Part shown: piece after piece, positions 11,421-23,775 of the stretch | Position numbering within the stretch: position 1 is the stretch's first letter | Layout: each line of letters starts with the position of its first letter | NCBI GenBank assembly: GCA_028023455.1 | Contig: JAQFVV010006272.1 | Coordinates: 4,627,127 to 4,691,126 of the forward strand | Reading direction: 5' to 3' | DNA from: Epiperipatus broadwayi | Taxonomy: Eukaryota > Onychophora > Udeonychophora > Euonychophora > Peripatidae | DNA length: 64,000 nt | Notes under the pieces: model-generated | What the model saw: the letters and a program-made list of their open reading frames with translations, nothing else | Told to the model about the DNA's origin: nothing | Databases searched by the model: none | Position numbers and translations under genes: made by a program

Positions 11421-14400
11421 GGCTGCAGAAAGGAGTTTGCTATTAACTGAAAGGAGACCCTTTGATTCCTCTTGGAGGCCTTAAAGGAACCGAGCAGGGC
11501 AAATTCCTAATGTCCACTCCATACGTTCTTGTCGTTGCAGCTGTTATTACTATATGTTTATTCATATAGTATACGAACATGGATGGGCTGCTCACCAACA
11601 CGCATTAGCCAGCGTGGTGAGTTTATTGGCTTTTTACCTCTGAGTTTAAGATCAAGAAACACCATGGTCTTTCTTCTCAGTGCCTGATAAGGCAGAATGA
11701 ATGTTTGTGTAAATGATAAAGATTTTTCCCAATTATACAATTATGACAGACAAAAATAAAGCATGGCCCTTATCCCAGTAGGCTGTAAAGTCACCAACCA
11801 AGGCAGCGGTTGGTGGCCGAAGGCGGAGGGTGCTAAGAATATCCTGGAGGCGGACCCAGGTTGCCATTTGATGATGACTTTTTATTTAGGTACTTACAAC
11901 TGCAGATCACTTTCAAGTGAAGGAAGATTGCAAGAATTAGAAGAAGAACTCTCTTATATTAAATGGGATATTATTGGACTTTGTGAAGTTAGAAGAAAAG
12001 GTGAAGAGACAATTGATTTAAAAAGTGGACATATGCTCTATTATAAAGGCACAAATATTGGAAATACAAGAGTAGGATTCATTATAAATAAAAAGTGGAA
12101 GAATAATATTGTGGAGATTGATGGTGTATCAGACAGAGTGGCAAGATTAGTTATACAACTTAATAGCAGATATCAAATGCAGATAATTCAGGTTTATGCC
12201 CCAACAAGTTCTCACAGTGATGAAGTAGTAGAAGATTTTTATATGGATGTACAAAAGGCTTTTGATCAGAGTAAACAACATTTTAAAATTGTTATGGGAG
12301 ATTTTAATGCTAGAATTGGTAAACAAATGAAAGATGAAAGTGTTGTAGGTAATTTTGGTCATGGTAATAGAAATGAGAGAGGACATAGACTTGTGGAGTT
12401 TGCAGAGAAGAAAAAACTTTATATTATGAATTCTTTTTTTGAGAAAAATGTTAGAAGGAAATGGACATGGAAGCATCCAAATGAAGGTACAGCAGAATTG
12501 GATTATATTTTGACTAACAGGAAATACATATTTCAAGATTGTAATGTTCTTAATAAATTTAACACAGGAAGTGATCATCGATTAGTAAGGGGTAAGATAC
12601 ATGTTAATGTAAAACTAGAGAGACAAAAATTATTAAGAAAAACTATATTTACAGTTGATATTCCTAATCTTCAGAAACATTCTAATGAATTTAAATTAGA
12701 ACTTACAAATCGGTTTCAAGTATTAGTAGATTTTGAACATGATTCAGATTTGAATGAACTTAATATGAAAATAACTGATACACTTTTAAAAACTGCAACA
12801 AAGATAGCTGGTAGAAAAAAGCAGCAATTGACTAATAAAATTTCTACTGAGACTAGAGAACTTATGAAGAAAAGAAGGAATATGAAGATATGCAAGAATG
12901 ATGCATTAAAAAGAATTGAATATCTCGAATTTTGTAAAATGGTGCGGAAAAGAGTTGAAAATGATATAAGAAAGTATAACTGTGAACTAGCAAGAAAAGC
13001 TGTAGAAGAAAATAAAAGTCTTAAGAATGTAAAACAACATTTTGGTATTGGTAGGAAATTTATATCTGCAATAAGGAAAAAAGATGGAATTATTACTAAA
13101 AATAGGGATGACATTATGAAATTGGTAGAAGATTTTTATCAAGAATTATATAGTAATAAAGAACAAGTACCTCCTATATCTATTACATCTTCCGAATTGG
13201 CCAGAATTTTAAATGAAGAAGTGAGAAATGCAATTAAATGTATGAAAAAAGGAAAGGCTCCAGGTAATGATGGAATTATAATTGATATATTAAAAAAAGC
13301 AGGTGAAGAAACAGAAAAAATATTAGCAAAGTTATATACCAAATGTCTAAATGATAAAGATGTACCGGATGATTGGAAGAATGCAGTAATAATATTAATA
13401 TTTAAAAAAGGTGATAAAGAAGATATTAGAAATTACAGACCTATCAGCCTTTTATCAGTTTTATATAAAATTTTTACCAAGATAATTACAACTCGTCTAC
13501 AGAGAACCTTGGATTTTCACCAACCAAGAGAACAAGCTGGATTTAAAAGTGGTTTTAGTACAGTAGATCATATTCAAGTATTGAGAGAAGTTATAGAAAG
13601 GACAAATGAATATGAGTTGTCATTATGTTTTGGATTTGTAGATTATGAAAAGGCATTTGATTCTATAAACATTTCTTCAGTGATTAAAGCATTGGATCAT
13701 CAAGGTATAGATCCAGGATATTGTCATATTTTAAAGAATATTTATAAAAATGCAACAGCAACAATTAGATTACATAATGATACTGGGAAAGTCAACATTG
13801 AGAAAGGTGTAAGACAAGGTGACTCCATATCTCCAAAACTTTTTACAGCAGTGCTGCAAGAAGTATTTTGTGGATTAAAATGGGAAACTAAAGGAGTGAA
13901 AGTAAATGGAGATTATTTAAGTCATTTAGATTTCGCAGATGATGTAGTTGTTTTTGCAAATAATGCTTCCGAGCTGCAGGAAATGTTGCAGGAGTTATCA
14001 GATGAAAGTAGGACTAAAGATAAATGTTAAAAAGACTAAAGTAATGTTTAATCGATTTGCTCAAAATATGAAAATAAAGATTGATTATGATGAATTAGAA
14101 GAAGTTAAGAGTTACAAATACCTTGGTCAGATTATTAATACAGATGGAAACATAATAGAGGAAATTAATCATAGAATTAAACTTGGTTGGAGTGCTTTTG
14201 GTAGAAATAACTTGATATTAAAAGGAAATATGCCTATGTGTTTGAAAAGAAAGGTTTTTAACAAATGTGTTTTACCAGTTCTTACTTATGGATCTGAGAC
14301 TTGGACACTTAATAGAAGATCAATACAGAGACTTCAGACCACTCAAAGAAGTATGGAGAGATGCATGTTGGGAGTAACAAGAAGAGATCGAAAACGCAAT

Positions 14401-14705
14401 GTATGGGTAAGAGAACAAACAGGTGTTACTGACCTCATTGAAAAAATTAAAAGATTGAAGTGGAGTTGGGCTGGACATATTGCTAGAAGAGATGATAATA
14501 GATGGACAATTGAAATTTTAAACTGGATTCCAAGAGATTGTAAAAGACCCAGAAGGAGACCACATGTAAGATGGATGGATGAAATAAGAAAATGTGTAGG
14601 GGTGATGTGGAGAAGAGAAGCTAAAGATCGGAGAAGATGGATTAAACTTGGAGAGACCTTCATCCTGCAGTGGATTGATAATGGTTGATAATGATGATGA
14701 TTTGC
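11421..14705 (+). mobile_element. RTE-type LINE, full-length, plus strand
   Basis: Starts with GGCTGCAGAA, the same 5' terminus as the minus-strand copy, and has a leader of about 340 bp. It carries one long endonuclease-RT frame and ends in TGATAATGATGATGA. The coding part is almost intact, so it is younger or better preserved than the copy at 5082-8372. The two copies are head-to-head, with 5' ends 3.05 kb apart. Confidence 0.9.
11763..14688 (+). pseudogene. Endonuclease/reverse transcriptase of RTE LINE, one frameshift
   Basis: Catalyses target-primed reverse transcription. The first frame (11763-14030, 755 codons) holds the APE-like endonuclease at residues about 40-275 ([27 protein letters not shown] near 177; GSDHRLV near 269), a Lys-rich linker, then [17 protein letters not shown] near 555, DYEKAFDS near 626, [13 protein letters not shown], and the catalytic FADD near 723. 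Near 14012 the frame shifts: compared with the minus copy, 8 bp (GAAAGTAG) of a short direct repeat are missing. The remainder, through YLGQIINTDG, WAGHIARRDDNRW and a final Arg-rich segment, continues in the second frame to the stop at 14688. The in-frame ATG at 11763 is only one option; MMTFYLG near 11869 is a likelier start, since the family usually begins just before GTYN. Confidence 0.88.
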
Positions 14706-15520
14706 AAACTAGCACATACATATGTGTGTAAGTAGATCTAAGAAATACCAATTCTGTCTTCACAGGAGTGTATTGACATACTTGTAATCATTGTGATTTA
14801 TTATATTTGTAGCTAACTGTAGGAGTAAAATATCAATTCTGAGAAGAAATAAAATTCTGTATTTATTTTTGATAATAATTATTTCCATTTTAAATTGTTC
14901 CAAGACTGCAGGATTATGGATTTTGAAATAAAGTAAAGAAACAAAAATTAAACTATCAAAATTATTATATCATTTTTAATGTTTATTGATTACATTATAA
15001 GATTAATTGTTTGGTAAACTGACTACAAAAAATTGCAACTCTTACATAATTATTTATTATGAAAAAGAAAAGAAAAATAGTCTAGCAAAGTGAAGCAGAA
15101 TTATTTCAACAACTGATACCTTTGTGCTACTCAGGAAAATTCTATCTCAGTTGGCCAAATTTTTATTGCTTTTCTTTTTTGCTACCAAAAACAATAAATG
15201 ATGTCAACAATAAAAATGTAACCAGACTTTTAACTGATTTTCATTCATGCTAACTATTCAAAACTATATATGTTTGAGTGATTTTCAATCATTTAACTTT
15301 TTAATTATTTAAATAATCCAATCATTCATTTCACGTTTTTCTTATTTGGACTGACAATCTTTTGCTTTTAAAAACTAATCATTGAAACAAAATTAATATA
15401 CTTTTCAGCGTTCATAAATTTTTATTTATTTAATGTCTATCTTTTCATTATTTTTATATTAATATAGTGTATATAAATAAAAATGTTATTTAAAACATAT
15501 TGTACATTAAATATCAATAG
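14706..15520. other. AT-rich DNA, no gene seen
   Basis: No open frame above background, no repeat arm and no RNA-like fold that I can support. Confidence 0.55.
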
Positions 15521-15628
15521 TCAAGCATTAGTGATCAAGAGGTCAGCGACAGTAACTTTACAAGCAGTTGTCCCGGGTTAGCGGGGTTCATTACCCGGCT
15601 GATGCTATAACACATGAGAAAAAAATAT
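15521..15628 (+). mobile_element. tRNA-derived SINE, family 1, copy a
   Basis: Begins TCAAGCATTAGTG and has a D-arm/A-box-like GATCAAGAGGTCAGC and a strong B-box-like GGGGTTCATTACCC at 15583-15596. It closes with CTGATGCT, which pairs with the 5' AGCATTAG, then continues into CTATAACACATGAG and an A-rich tail. The acceptor-like pairing is nearly complete, but the long loop and tail make it a SINE rather than a tRNA gene. The second copy, in reverse, is at 59262-59372. Confidence 0.7.
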
Positions 15629-16591
15629 ATATCAATATATCAAAATATATATATAACAGTAGGAAGCTAAATTTTATGATGCTTTTGAATCAATTTTATT
15701 TTTTTATAATTATAAAAATATAATCTTTGATTGTAGACATATGTTAGACTATTTCTATCATCTTTGAATCAAAAAATTATTGGTTAAACTCCTATCTAAA
15801 CTTCTCACTGATCATTCCAGTAATCACTGAAGAAGAAAGGAGAATAACACTATTTCAGACATGTTATATGTATTGAATATATTGAGAAAATTATAAATAA
15901 TGTTTAAATTTGGGGGGGGGGGGGAATAGTAAAACTAAATGATAGATTTACTTCAACATATAACTATAAGTAAAATGCTATTATCATAAACATTCAGATA
16001 AACCTAAGCATTGTTTCTCTGCTTGCATTTTCATTATTGAATATAATAGCTTATAAAAATGATTTTTTATGAGACAAACTGAAATAGTCAACAAAATAAA
16101 GTAAAAATTCAGATATGATTTTTCTTGGCTCATGCTTGAAGTGTTGTAATACAAATTTGTGGAATTAATCAGGAGAGCAAAAAAATAAATATATGTTAAT
16201 GACTTGAAATATTTTAAGTTTTCAATAGTATTTTGTTAATTTGTGCACAATATAATAGATTATTCTTAAATTTTTATTTACGTCTATTTATTAGAATAAG
16301 ATTAAAGAATGGTGTAGCTTGGCATGTTTTTTTAATCAGTAAATTTTTCTAATTTGTAAAATGCTTTTATTATTAAAAAATCAACTTTATATATATATTT
16401 AAAATTATGATTAAATATATGGTAGTGTCATGCTAATGGCGTTTAAGATGCATTGCAGTTAATCAGGTTTCTTCAGGTAGAATTGATTACTTGAAATGTG
16501 TTTTAGGAGCCATTAGCATTGATTTTTTTGTTTCCAATGTGTTTAAATATATATTTGAATTAGAAAGTGAGGTTTTATTCATAATTTATAC
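15629..16591. other. AT-rich DNA with a poly-G run
   Basis: No gene seen. A run of about 12 G at 15912-15924 stands out against the AT-rich background and is likely to vary in length. Confidence 0.55.
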
Positions 16592-17625
16592 ATATTGTAC
16601 CATTTACAAATAGATGGTCCAAATATATTGACATTTGAAAATAATTAAGAGCTAAAAAAAAAAAAAAAAGTAAATATAAAGATCTTTTAAATTAACGCAG
16701 TTTTAATTTTTTTTTAGTTTGTGTAATTTTTTTTTTTAACGTACAATGAAAATAGAATTTTTTGGTTCAAATTATTTATCCGTAGTTACTAGTCCAGATA
16801 AACAGAAAGAATTCCAAAAGTACGAAGATTACAATCAAGAAAACCTTTAGGTTAGTGATTAAAGATGGTGGAAATAATTTACTAAAAAAAGAACTTTGTA
16901 ACAGAAAGTTAAAAATAAATGTATAAGATTATAAACCTAAGCATCATGATAATAATAACGTGCAGAAGTTTCAAAACTAGATAGAGGTATAAAAGAAGAG
17001 GACAACTTTGATCTAGGTCTTTCTCTTAACATTTGCTCATAGAGTTGGAGGTTTCCATGAGAGTGACCTGTTGCAGTGAAATGCGTCTGCACAGGAACAT
17101 TACTCACATGCTGAATGGACTCGTCGTACAAGAATGGAAATGATGCCTTGTGAACATCTTTTGCAATGGAGACATCATCACAAACAAACTTTTTGCTCCA
17201 GCTGTGGAACAGACCAGACATGTGAAGATGACAGCAGGAGAGATCAATTAAATGCCAAGGAACACAAGATCCCAAAGGAAGACAAGTATATTATAAGAAC
17301 TGATACAAGCTTACCGGTACGTTAAGGTTATTTACTTCCAATTTGTGACTTTAGTTATTGGCCAATTAACATTAACTATGAATGATCATACCGATAGTGA
17401 CTAATTTTCAAGGTTTAAAAGAAATAGCTAGAAGATCTGATTAATAATATTTGGATTAGTGTATGTTTTTTTTTCCAATTTTTTTTTTTAATAATTCTTG
17501 CATAAATATTTTAAATAGATTTTAATAAAATATTTAGTATTAATTTAGCACTCTCTTTGTACGTTCTTAATTTGAATATTAGATGTTGTGAATGTTCATT
17601 AATTAATATTTAATTAAAGAAATTA
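16592..17625 (+). repeat. ~1 kb direct duplication, copy 1
   Basis: Aligns collinearly with 22045-23155 (same orientation, roughly 90 per cent identical by eye). The match begins at the ATATTGTA / TACAAATAGATGG block and ends at TTAAAGAAATTA. Copy 2 has an extra ~48 bp near 22240-22288. The pair flanks LINE-B copy 2, so either the duplication pre-dates the LINE or both copies are one dispersed repeat. Confidence 0.85.
17059..17325 (+). pseudogene. Exon-like segment, unidentified, copy 1
   Basis: Two overlapping frames are open in both duplicates. The frame from ATG 17059 (MRVTCCSEMRLHRNITH, then LVNIFCNGD and APAVEQTRHVK) has a TGA where copy 2 has Gln and is otherwise changed conservatively. 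The alternative frame at 17134-17325 (MEMMPCEHLLQWR, CSSCGTDQTC, TDTSLPV) ends at a GTACGT resembling a degraded splice donor, where copy 2 has GTAAGT. I do not recognise either protein. It may be a duplicated exon relic or part of an unknown repeat. Confidence 0.35.
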
Positions 17626-17745
17626 CCTTTGCCAGCCTATTTAACAGTTATTGATTAAGCTCCGGGAATAATACTCTCTAAAAAAATAAAGTTATGGGAA
17701 ATCATAACCCCTACTTTTTAGTTACTTGTGTCAAAATTATGAGAT

Positions 17746-20700
17746 ACGAGGAAGTAATATGATGAGATGATGTGATGCACTGTGACTTCTCCTTAAATAG
17801 TCAGGAATCTCAGCAACTATGCCCAAAGAAACCTGTTAGCCACTTTATTTTCCATTCCCCACTCTAAGTTTTTTCATATTCTGCTCCATCCCATTTCCAC
17901 AACTTAATCTTTGTCAACTCTATGACTTTTATATCTAAATCCCCCTTATCCCAGCATAAAAACCCATAACCCACTTTCTGAATAATCACTTTTTTCATAT
18001 TTATTCTTCCATAACTTCATTATTTATACTCTTTCTGTTTTCAAGCATTTACATTCAATTAACAGATGCCTAATATTTTCTATTCCTTCCTTACACAATT
18101 TACAGACTAAATCACCCATATTTTTCCATTTACATGTCTATTCTCTTGTTGCTAAAGATCTCGTTCAAGCCTTAAACAATAAACTACTTTCCTTAATATT
18201 ATCATATATTAATTTGCACCTAATATTCTGTTTATTTCTATTTATATTTAAACTCTTTTTACTCTCCATACTAGTTCTCAATCTCTCTAACTCCCTATTC
18301 TTTATTAATGAATCTATTCTTTTATCCCATTCTTTACCACTATAACACTTAACAATCCTTCTAACACAATCATTCCATCTTTTGTACAAATATACTGATA
18401 TAAATTCTTTATCCAAATCTTTTGCATCCTGTATTACTTTTCTCATCCATCTTGTTGCCTGCCCTTTACTCATAACCCAATTAAATACTATTTTAGCTAT
18501 TCTTTTATTACCCATAAACTGCAATCTACCAAACATTTTTATTTTAATTTTTTCAGTTCTCATATAAAAACTTGACCATCCAATTTCTCCTTGAATTGCC
18601 TCTCTTGCTGTATATACATCTGCATCTAATGCAAGTATTCCTACTTTCCTTTGCACTTTTTCTAAGTAATCTAATACCCCTTTACTAATACATAACACAT
18701 CATTACAATATGTTAACCCTGCTACTGCAACTCTCTTCAATATAATTCTAACTACATCATATTTATCATATGAAATCACTGTTAATTCTTTATCAATCCC
18801 TTTCTTTTCTTTGCTTCATTTATCAATTTTTTCTCCCATTTAGCCAAACAATTTTTCTGATTACTTAAAATAATTCGCAATCTATTCACCACATTTAACT
18901 TTATATCCCCCAATAAAAATTCTACATCTTCTCTTTCACCAATATTAACCATCATTATATTTGATTTTCTTCACTAAATTTAATTTCCATCTCTTTACCC
19001 ACCCTTGCACATCTTCTCAGCATAACTTCCATATCTTTTCTTTTCTCTGCACACAAAAAGACCTGACAAAGTATATACTCCCTTGCCATCTATTAATAAT
19101 ATCTCTACCCCTCTTCCTAATCTTTCTATTGCTCTTTTCATTTTGCTCAAATACAACAAAAACAAAATAGGTGACATAGGGCATCCTTGCCCTAGTCCCA
19201 CCCCAGTTTTAACTTTAACTGATTTTATATTTCCTAATTGATATGTACAGTAATTATTTTCACATAATTTCTTAATTATATCCACTAAAGCTTCATCCAT
19301 TCCCAAATTTGTTAAATGTACCCATAATATATTTCTATTTACTCTATCAAATGCTTTCTCTATATCTATAAAACTCTTATATAACTGTCTACCTGAATGC
19401 CTATTCATATTCATAAGTTGTGTAACTACAAATAAACTATCTCCTATATGTCTATCTAATCTAAAACCTCCTTGCATTTCCCCCATTCTTCCATCCAATT
19501 TACAATTCTTCTAGCCACTACACATGAGAAAACTTTATATAAAACTGATGTTACCACTATTGGTCTATAATTAGTTAACTTTCTATGATCCTTATCTTTT
19601 CCTTTAAATAATAATCTTACTCTTGTATTATTCCAAGTACTCAGAAAAACTCTATTCTGTGCCATCTTATTAAAACAGGATAATAACTTTATTTTTGCTC
19701 TATATCCTAAATTCATTATCATCTCTGCTGCCCATCTATCTAAACCTCTTGCCTTTTTACTTTTCAATTTCTTTTCTACCTCATTCAGTTCAATTTTTGT
19801 AAACCTAATATTCCCATTACTATATGATTTCATGTTTTCTATCACTCTATCCTTCACATCTAAAATCTTTTCTATATCCATTACATATCTATTAAAGATT
19901 CTCTTTAAGTCTTCTCTAGAGCTTCTATTCTCTCATCATCTAGTAATACTATTTCTCTCTTCCCTACATTTCTCCTTTTAATATAATTTCAATTTTTTTT
20001 ACTCATACCTCTTCCACTTTTATTAATATCCTCCAACAATTTACTATTCAGTTTCATTTCTCTCTCTATAATTATCTATTTTAGCCAACCTCTTCTTTTC
20101 TAAGTACTTTTCCCATTTAACGTTAATATTTTTTTCACTTTCATTACTCTTAATAACACACTTATATTCTCTGCATGCTTCTTTCCTCTCTTTTAAACTT
20201 TTACTAGTTCTCATTTTTATTACTTTTATTCTTCTGAATATTCTCACCTAAAACCCTATTTGCCACTTTTTCTATTTCTTTACCCCAGTCCTTATACTCA
20301 TCTCCAACCAATTCTTCCATGATTTCTTCAACTTGTATTTTATACTCTTCCAACTTATTCTTATCATTCATTTTTCATCCACATCTTTCACTATTATTTC
20401 TAATTTTATTTCTATTCTCCATCACATTACTAACCATTTCAATTATAATGAAGTTATGATCACTAGTGCATACTTTTTCTTTATTATCAAACATCTTAAT
20501 TTTCTGTATTTTATTCATTCCCTCTTTGTCTACCAATACATAATCTATTGTGTGAAATGTATTATTTTTAGACCATGTGTATTGTCCCTCATAAATATTT
20601 GATAAATTTCCAATAGTCAAATTCACTTTCTGACAAAATTTCTTCAAAAGTTGTCCATTTTTATTATCTACATCATCAATTTCTTCAATATGCCCATTCA

Positions 20701-21300
20701 TATCCTAACCATTATTCTTTTCCCCTTTTCTTTAAAACTTTGTATATCATTAACTAGACATTCATATATGTTACTGTTCCTTTCCATTATAATTTTACTA
20801 TTTCCAGTGGCTATATAAACTATAGCCACCATCCATTTTTGTCTACCCAACCTTATACCAAACCACAAATGTTCTTGACATTTAACAATATTTAAATATT
20901 TTTTTGATATAACATCTATACCACCACTCCTTTTTTCTTTTTCTTTTCTATTTATATCCTACCATACCAACTGTTCCAAAATAGATTATTCTTCTTCTCT
21001 TAGATGTGTTTCCACTACCGCTAATACCTCAAGCTCTTCATTTTCAATCGTTTTATTTAATTCCATCCACTTTTCTGGTCTCCTACCACCTTGCATATTC
21101 AAATACCCAATTTTAACAATTTCTTCTTTCCTAACTACTCTTTTATAAATTCTTTTAATTTTTCCTTTTCCATTACATTTATAAATAACTTTCTTACCAT
21201 TAATTTTACAGACCCATTCCTTCTCCATATCTATACTTATATCTAAATCAAATTCCTTTTGCTTATTTCTATTGATTATGGCACCCTCTTATAAATTAAA
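17746..21300 (-). mobile_element. LINE-B copy 2, nearly full-length, minus strand
   Basis: Non-LTR retrotransposon with a (GATGT)n-like 3' end at about 17755-17785, a C-terminal region, RT and an N-terminal endonuclease that runs to about 21282. The 5' end lies near 21300, where unrelated sequence begins. The RT and flanking blocks (QGGFR, GLGQGCPMSPILF, AGLTYCNDVLC) and the N-terminal IGYLNMQGGRRPEKW / VVETHLREEE recall a LINE type common in chelicerates and related to the jockey/I group. I cannot fix the clade by eye. Confidence 0.8.
18165..21282 (-). pseudogene. Endonuclease/reverse transcriptase of LINE-B (multiply broken)
   Basis: Read 5' to 3' on the minus strand. Endonuclease N-terminus 21282-20986 (IGYLNMQGG with the catalytic-type Asn, VVETHL with the Glu). 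Endonuclease C-terminus 20701-20375 (TIDYVLVD, TSDHNFI). Lys-rich linker 20247-20044. RT part 1 19881-19456 (KKARGLDRWAAEMI, LLFKGKDKDHRKLTNYRPI). RT part 2 19498-18995 (QGGFRLDRHIGDSLF, FIDIEKAFDRVN, GLGQGCPMSPILF). C-terminal region 18779-18165. The FADD-type catalytic box that should follow VYTLS near 19060 has been lost by a deletion of about 10 bp. Several frame changes separate the pieces. Not functional. Confidence 0.8.
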
Positions 21301-22044
21301 ACTAACTTTGTCTGCCATTCCCATTGCAATAATTAGTAGGCCAGTTAATCAAAAAATATAACTATATTTTTTTAGAAGTAGAAACAAGATATTCCTTTCT
21401 CCATAGCTTGATTAACTTTCACTTAATAGTAGGTAAAAGAAGGCCTACCAGAATCAAGCAAAATGTGAGAACTTTACAATGGCTTCCCAATGCGAGGTTT
21501 TAAAACAAATCACTACCTGAGACACAATTTTAAACTCTGATTATACAAATATAATTTTTTTTTAATATGACTTGCAGAAAGAAAAATACAAATTGAGGTT
21601 GATATAGATTTTAATTCACAGTGTTGACCAGGTAGGCGGATACTGGAGAGGGTAAAAAAGCATAGCTCCAAGTCCTTATATATGCAGTAGGTGAAATAAG
21701 ACCATTCTTAAATGCTGTGAGTCTTATAAGAGCAGGTTAACAAGAAATGGGAGGGCAGACCAAGCACCATGAGCCAATAAATCTCAAAAGAATGAGCAAT
21801 GCTTGTATGTGCTTAGACTTGGGCTTCTTATTGTTAGTTTTACATTGAGCATAAAGGACACAGATGAATGTGCAAATCATTCCCACCATGTTAGACCTAA
21901 AAGTGGGCTTTAAAACTGCATGTCACTTGTGAATGAGTCTACAAAAATATATCAGTACGCTAATACAAAAAAAAAGTTATACATTTAACCTTATTAAGAA
22001 TAAAATTTTCAATTCATATTTTATTCTTGTTGTGGGGATGGATG
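21301..22044. other. No gene seen
   Basis: Moderately AT-rich sequence between LINE-B copy 2 and the second duplicate. It is less biased in composition than its surroundings (for example 21610-21900), but no open frame or repeat match was found. Confidence 0.5.
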
Positions 22045-23155
22045 ATATTGTATCATCTACAAATAGATGGTCCAAATATATTGACATTTGAGAATATTTA
22101 AGAGCTAAAAAAAAAAAAAAGTAAATTTAAAGATCTTTTAAATTAATGCAGTTTTAATTTTTTTTAGTTTGTGTAATTTTTTTTTTTTTTTTAACATACA
22201 ATGAAAATTGATTTTTTTGGTTCGAATTATTTATCCATAGTTTAATAAAAGTTAGAAATTGGAAAGAATAAAAGAAAGGCATGCAGATTACTAGTCCAGA
22301 TAAACAAAAAGAATTCCAAAAGTACGAAGATTACAATCAAGAAAACCTTTAGGATAGTGATTAAAGATGATGGAAATAATTTACTAAAAAAAGAACTTTG
22401 TAACAGAAAGTTAAAAATAAATGTATAAGATTATAAACCTAAGTGTCATGATAATAATAACAAGTGCAGATGTTTCAAAACTGGATCAAGGTATAAAAAG
22501 AAGAGGACAACTTCAATTTAGGTCATTTCTCTTAACATGTGTTCTTAGAGTTGGAGGTTTCCATGAGAGTGACCTGTTGCAATAAAATGCTTCTGCACAG
22601 GAACATTACTCACTTGCTAAACAGACTCATCACACAAGAATGGAAACAAAGCCTTGTGAACATCTTTTGCAATGGAGACTTCATCACAACCAAACTTCTT
22701 GCTCCAGCTGTGGAACAGACCAGACATGTCAAGATGCCAGCAGGAGAGATCAATTAAATGCCAAGGAACACAGGATCCCAAATGAAGACAAGTGTATTAT
22801 AAGAACTGATACAAGCTTACCAGTAAGTTAAGATTATTTACTCCCGATTTGTGACTGTAATTATTGGCCAATTAACATAAACCATCAATGATCATACCGA
22901 TAGTGACTAATTTTTAATGTTTCAAGGAACTAGCCAGAAGAAGTTAAATGGAACAAGAACTTTTCATCTGATTAATAATATTTGGATTAGTGTATGTTTT
23001 TCTTTTCCAATTTTTTCTTTACTAATGCTTGCATAAATATTTTAAGTAGATTTTATAAAATAATTAGTATTAATTTAGCACTCTCTTTGTATGTTCTTAA
23101 TTTGAATATTAGATCTTGTGAATGTTCGTTAATTAATATTTAATTAAAGAAATTA
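22045..23155 (+). repeat. ~1 kb direct duplication, copy 2
   Basis: Same-orientation partner of 16592-17625. It contains an additional ~48 bp near 22240 and ~28 bp near 22940 that copy 1 lacks. Confidence 0.85.
22562..22831 (+). pseudogene. Exon-like segment, unidentified, copy 2
   Basis: Partner of the segment at 17059-17325. The frame from ATG 22562 is open to the TAA at 22755-22757 (MRVTCCNKMLLHRNITH, LVNIFCNGDF, AEQ-like APAVEQTRHVK, PAGEIN). The overlapping frame 22640-22831 (CSSCGTDQTCQ, AKEHRIPNEDK, TDTSLPVS) runs into a good donor-like AGTAAGTT at 22821-22828. No domain is recognised. Conservation between the duplicates only shows common descent. The splice-like end is suggestive, not proof, of a former exon. 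Confidence 0.35.
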
Positions 23156-23569
23156 TCAGTTAAAATGCGGGTTACACACATATATAATATGTTAATATTT
23201 TAAAATAATGATTTACAAAAAAATTACAATATCTCGATACAATAAAGAAAAGAATTGCAAAGAAAAAGTTACTGATTTTCTTAAACCAACTACAAATAGA
23301 TATGCTTAGATTTATTTTTTTAAAAAAAAAAATCAGTTGCGTAAAGTAAACAAAGCAGTTGGTGGTAAAGAATTATTGGCAGTTTTGTTGTTTGTTTATC
23401 GAAAGTTTTAAAAAAGACAAAATACCATTAGAATAAGAAAATGTTCGTTGAAATAAATACAAAAGGTTATTTAAAACTATATACAATAATCGATCACTCT
23501 TAATATTAAGGCCTATTCAAACGCTTTCACAGAAAAACAGTTATCAAAAAAATATTACTCAACATGTTT
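23156..23569. other. AT-rich DNA, no gene seen
   Basis: Nothing supportable beyond low-complexity AT sequence. Confidence 0.5.
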
Positions 23570-23775
23570 ACCAAATGCTCTACCGAAAAATAGCTAAATA
23601 TGCATATTCTTACCAATTTTGTATGGTTTTATAGGTTGCCTATATGCTGCTATTTGGAAAAAAAATTCTAAAAACTAATTGGAATCATAAAAGTTTTTCA
23701 AGTTTTAGTCACCTAGGGTTTGAACCCGGATCATGGGCATGGAGGTAAAAGTATTACCACTATACTACTACTCCT
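23570..23775 (-). mobile_element. tRNA-derived SINE, family 2, copy b (best head)
   Basis: On the minus strand the head reads GGAGTAGTAGTATAGTGGTAATAC with a clear A-box. A perfect B-box GGTTCAAACCC lies at 23716-23727 in complement. The body is shared with copies at 2944 and 28245 (TATAGGCAA, AATTGGTAA, TTTAGCTATTT). The T-arm is imperfect and no acceptor stem closes it, so it is a SINE head, not a tRNA gene. Confidence 0.65.

Noticed and set aside
15521-15603. Functional tRNA gene at the SINE head
   Set aside because: Acceptor-like ends pair, but the anticodon loop is the wrong size, the T-arm and variable region are irregular, and a SINE tail with a second copy follows.
23700-23768. tRNA gene on the minus strand
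   Set aside because: Good A and B boxes but no acceptor stem and mismatches in the T-stem; the body continues as in other SINE copies.
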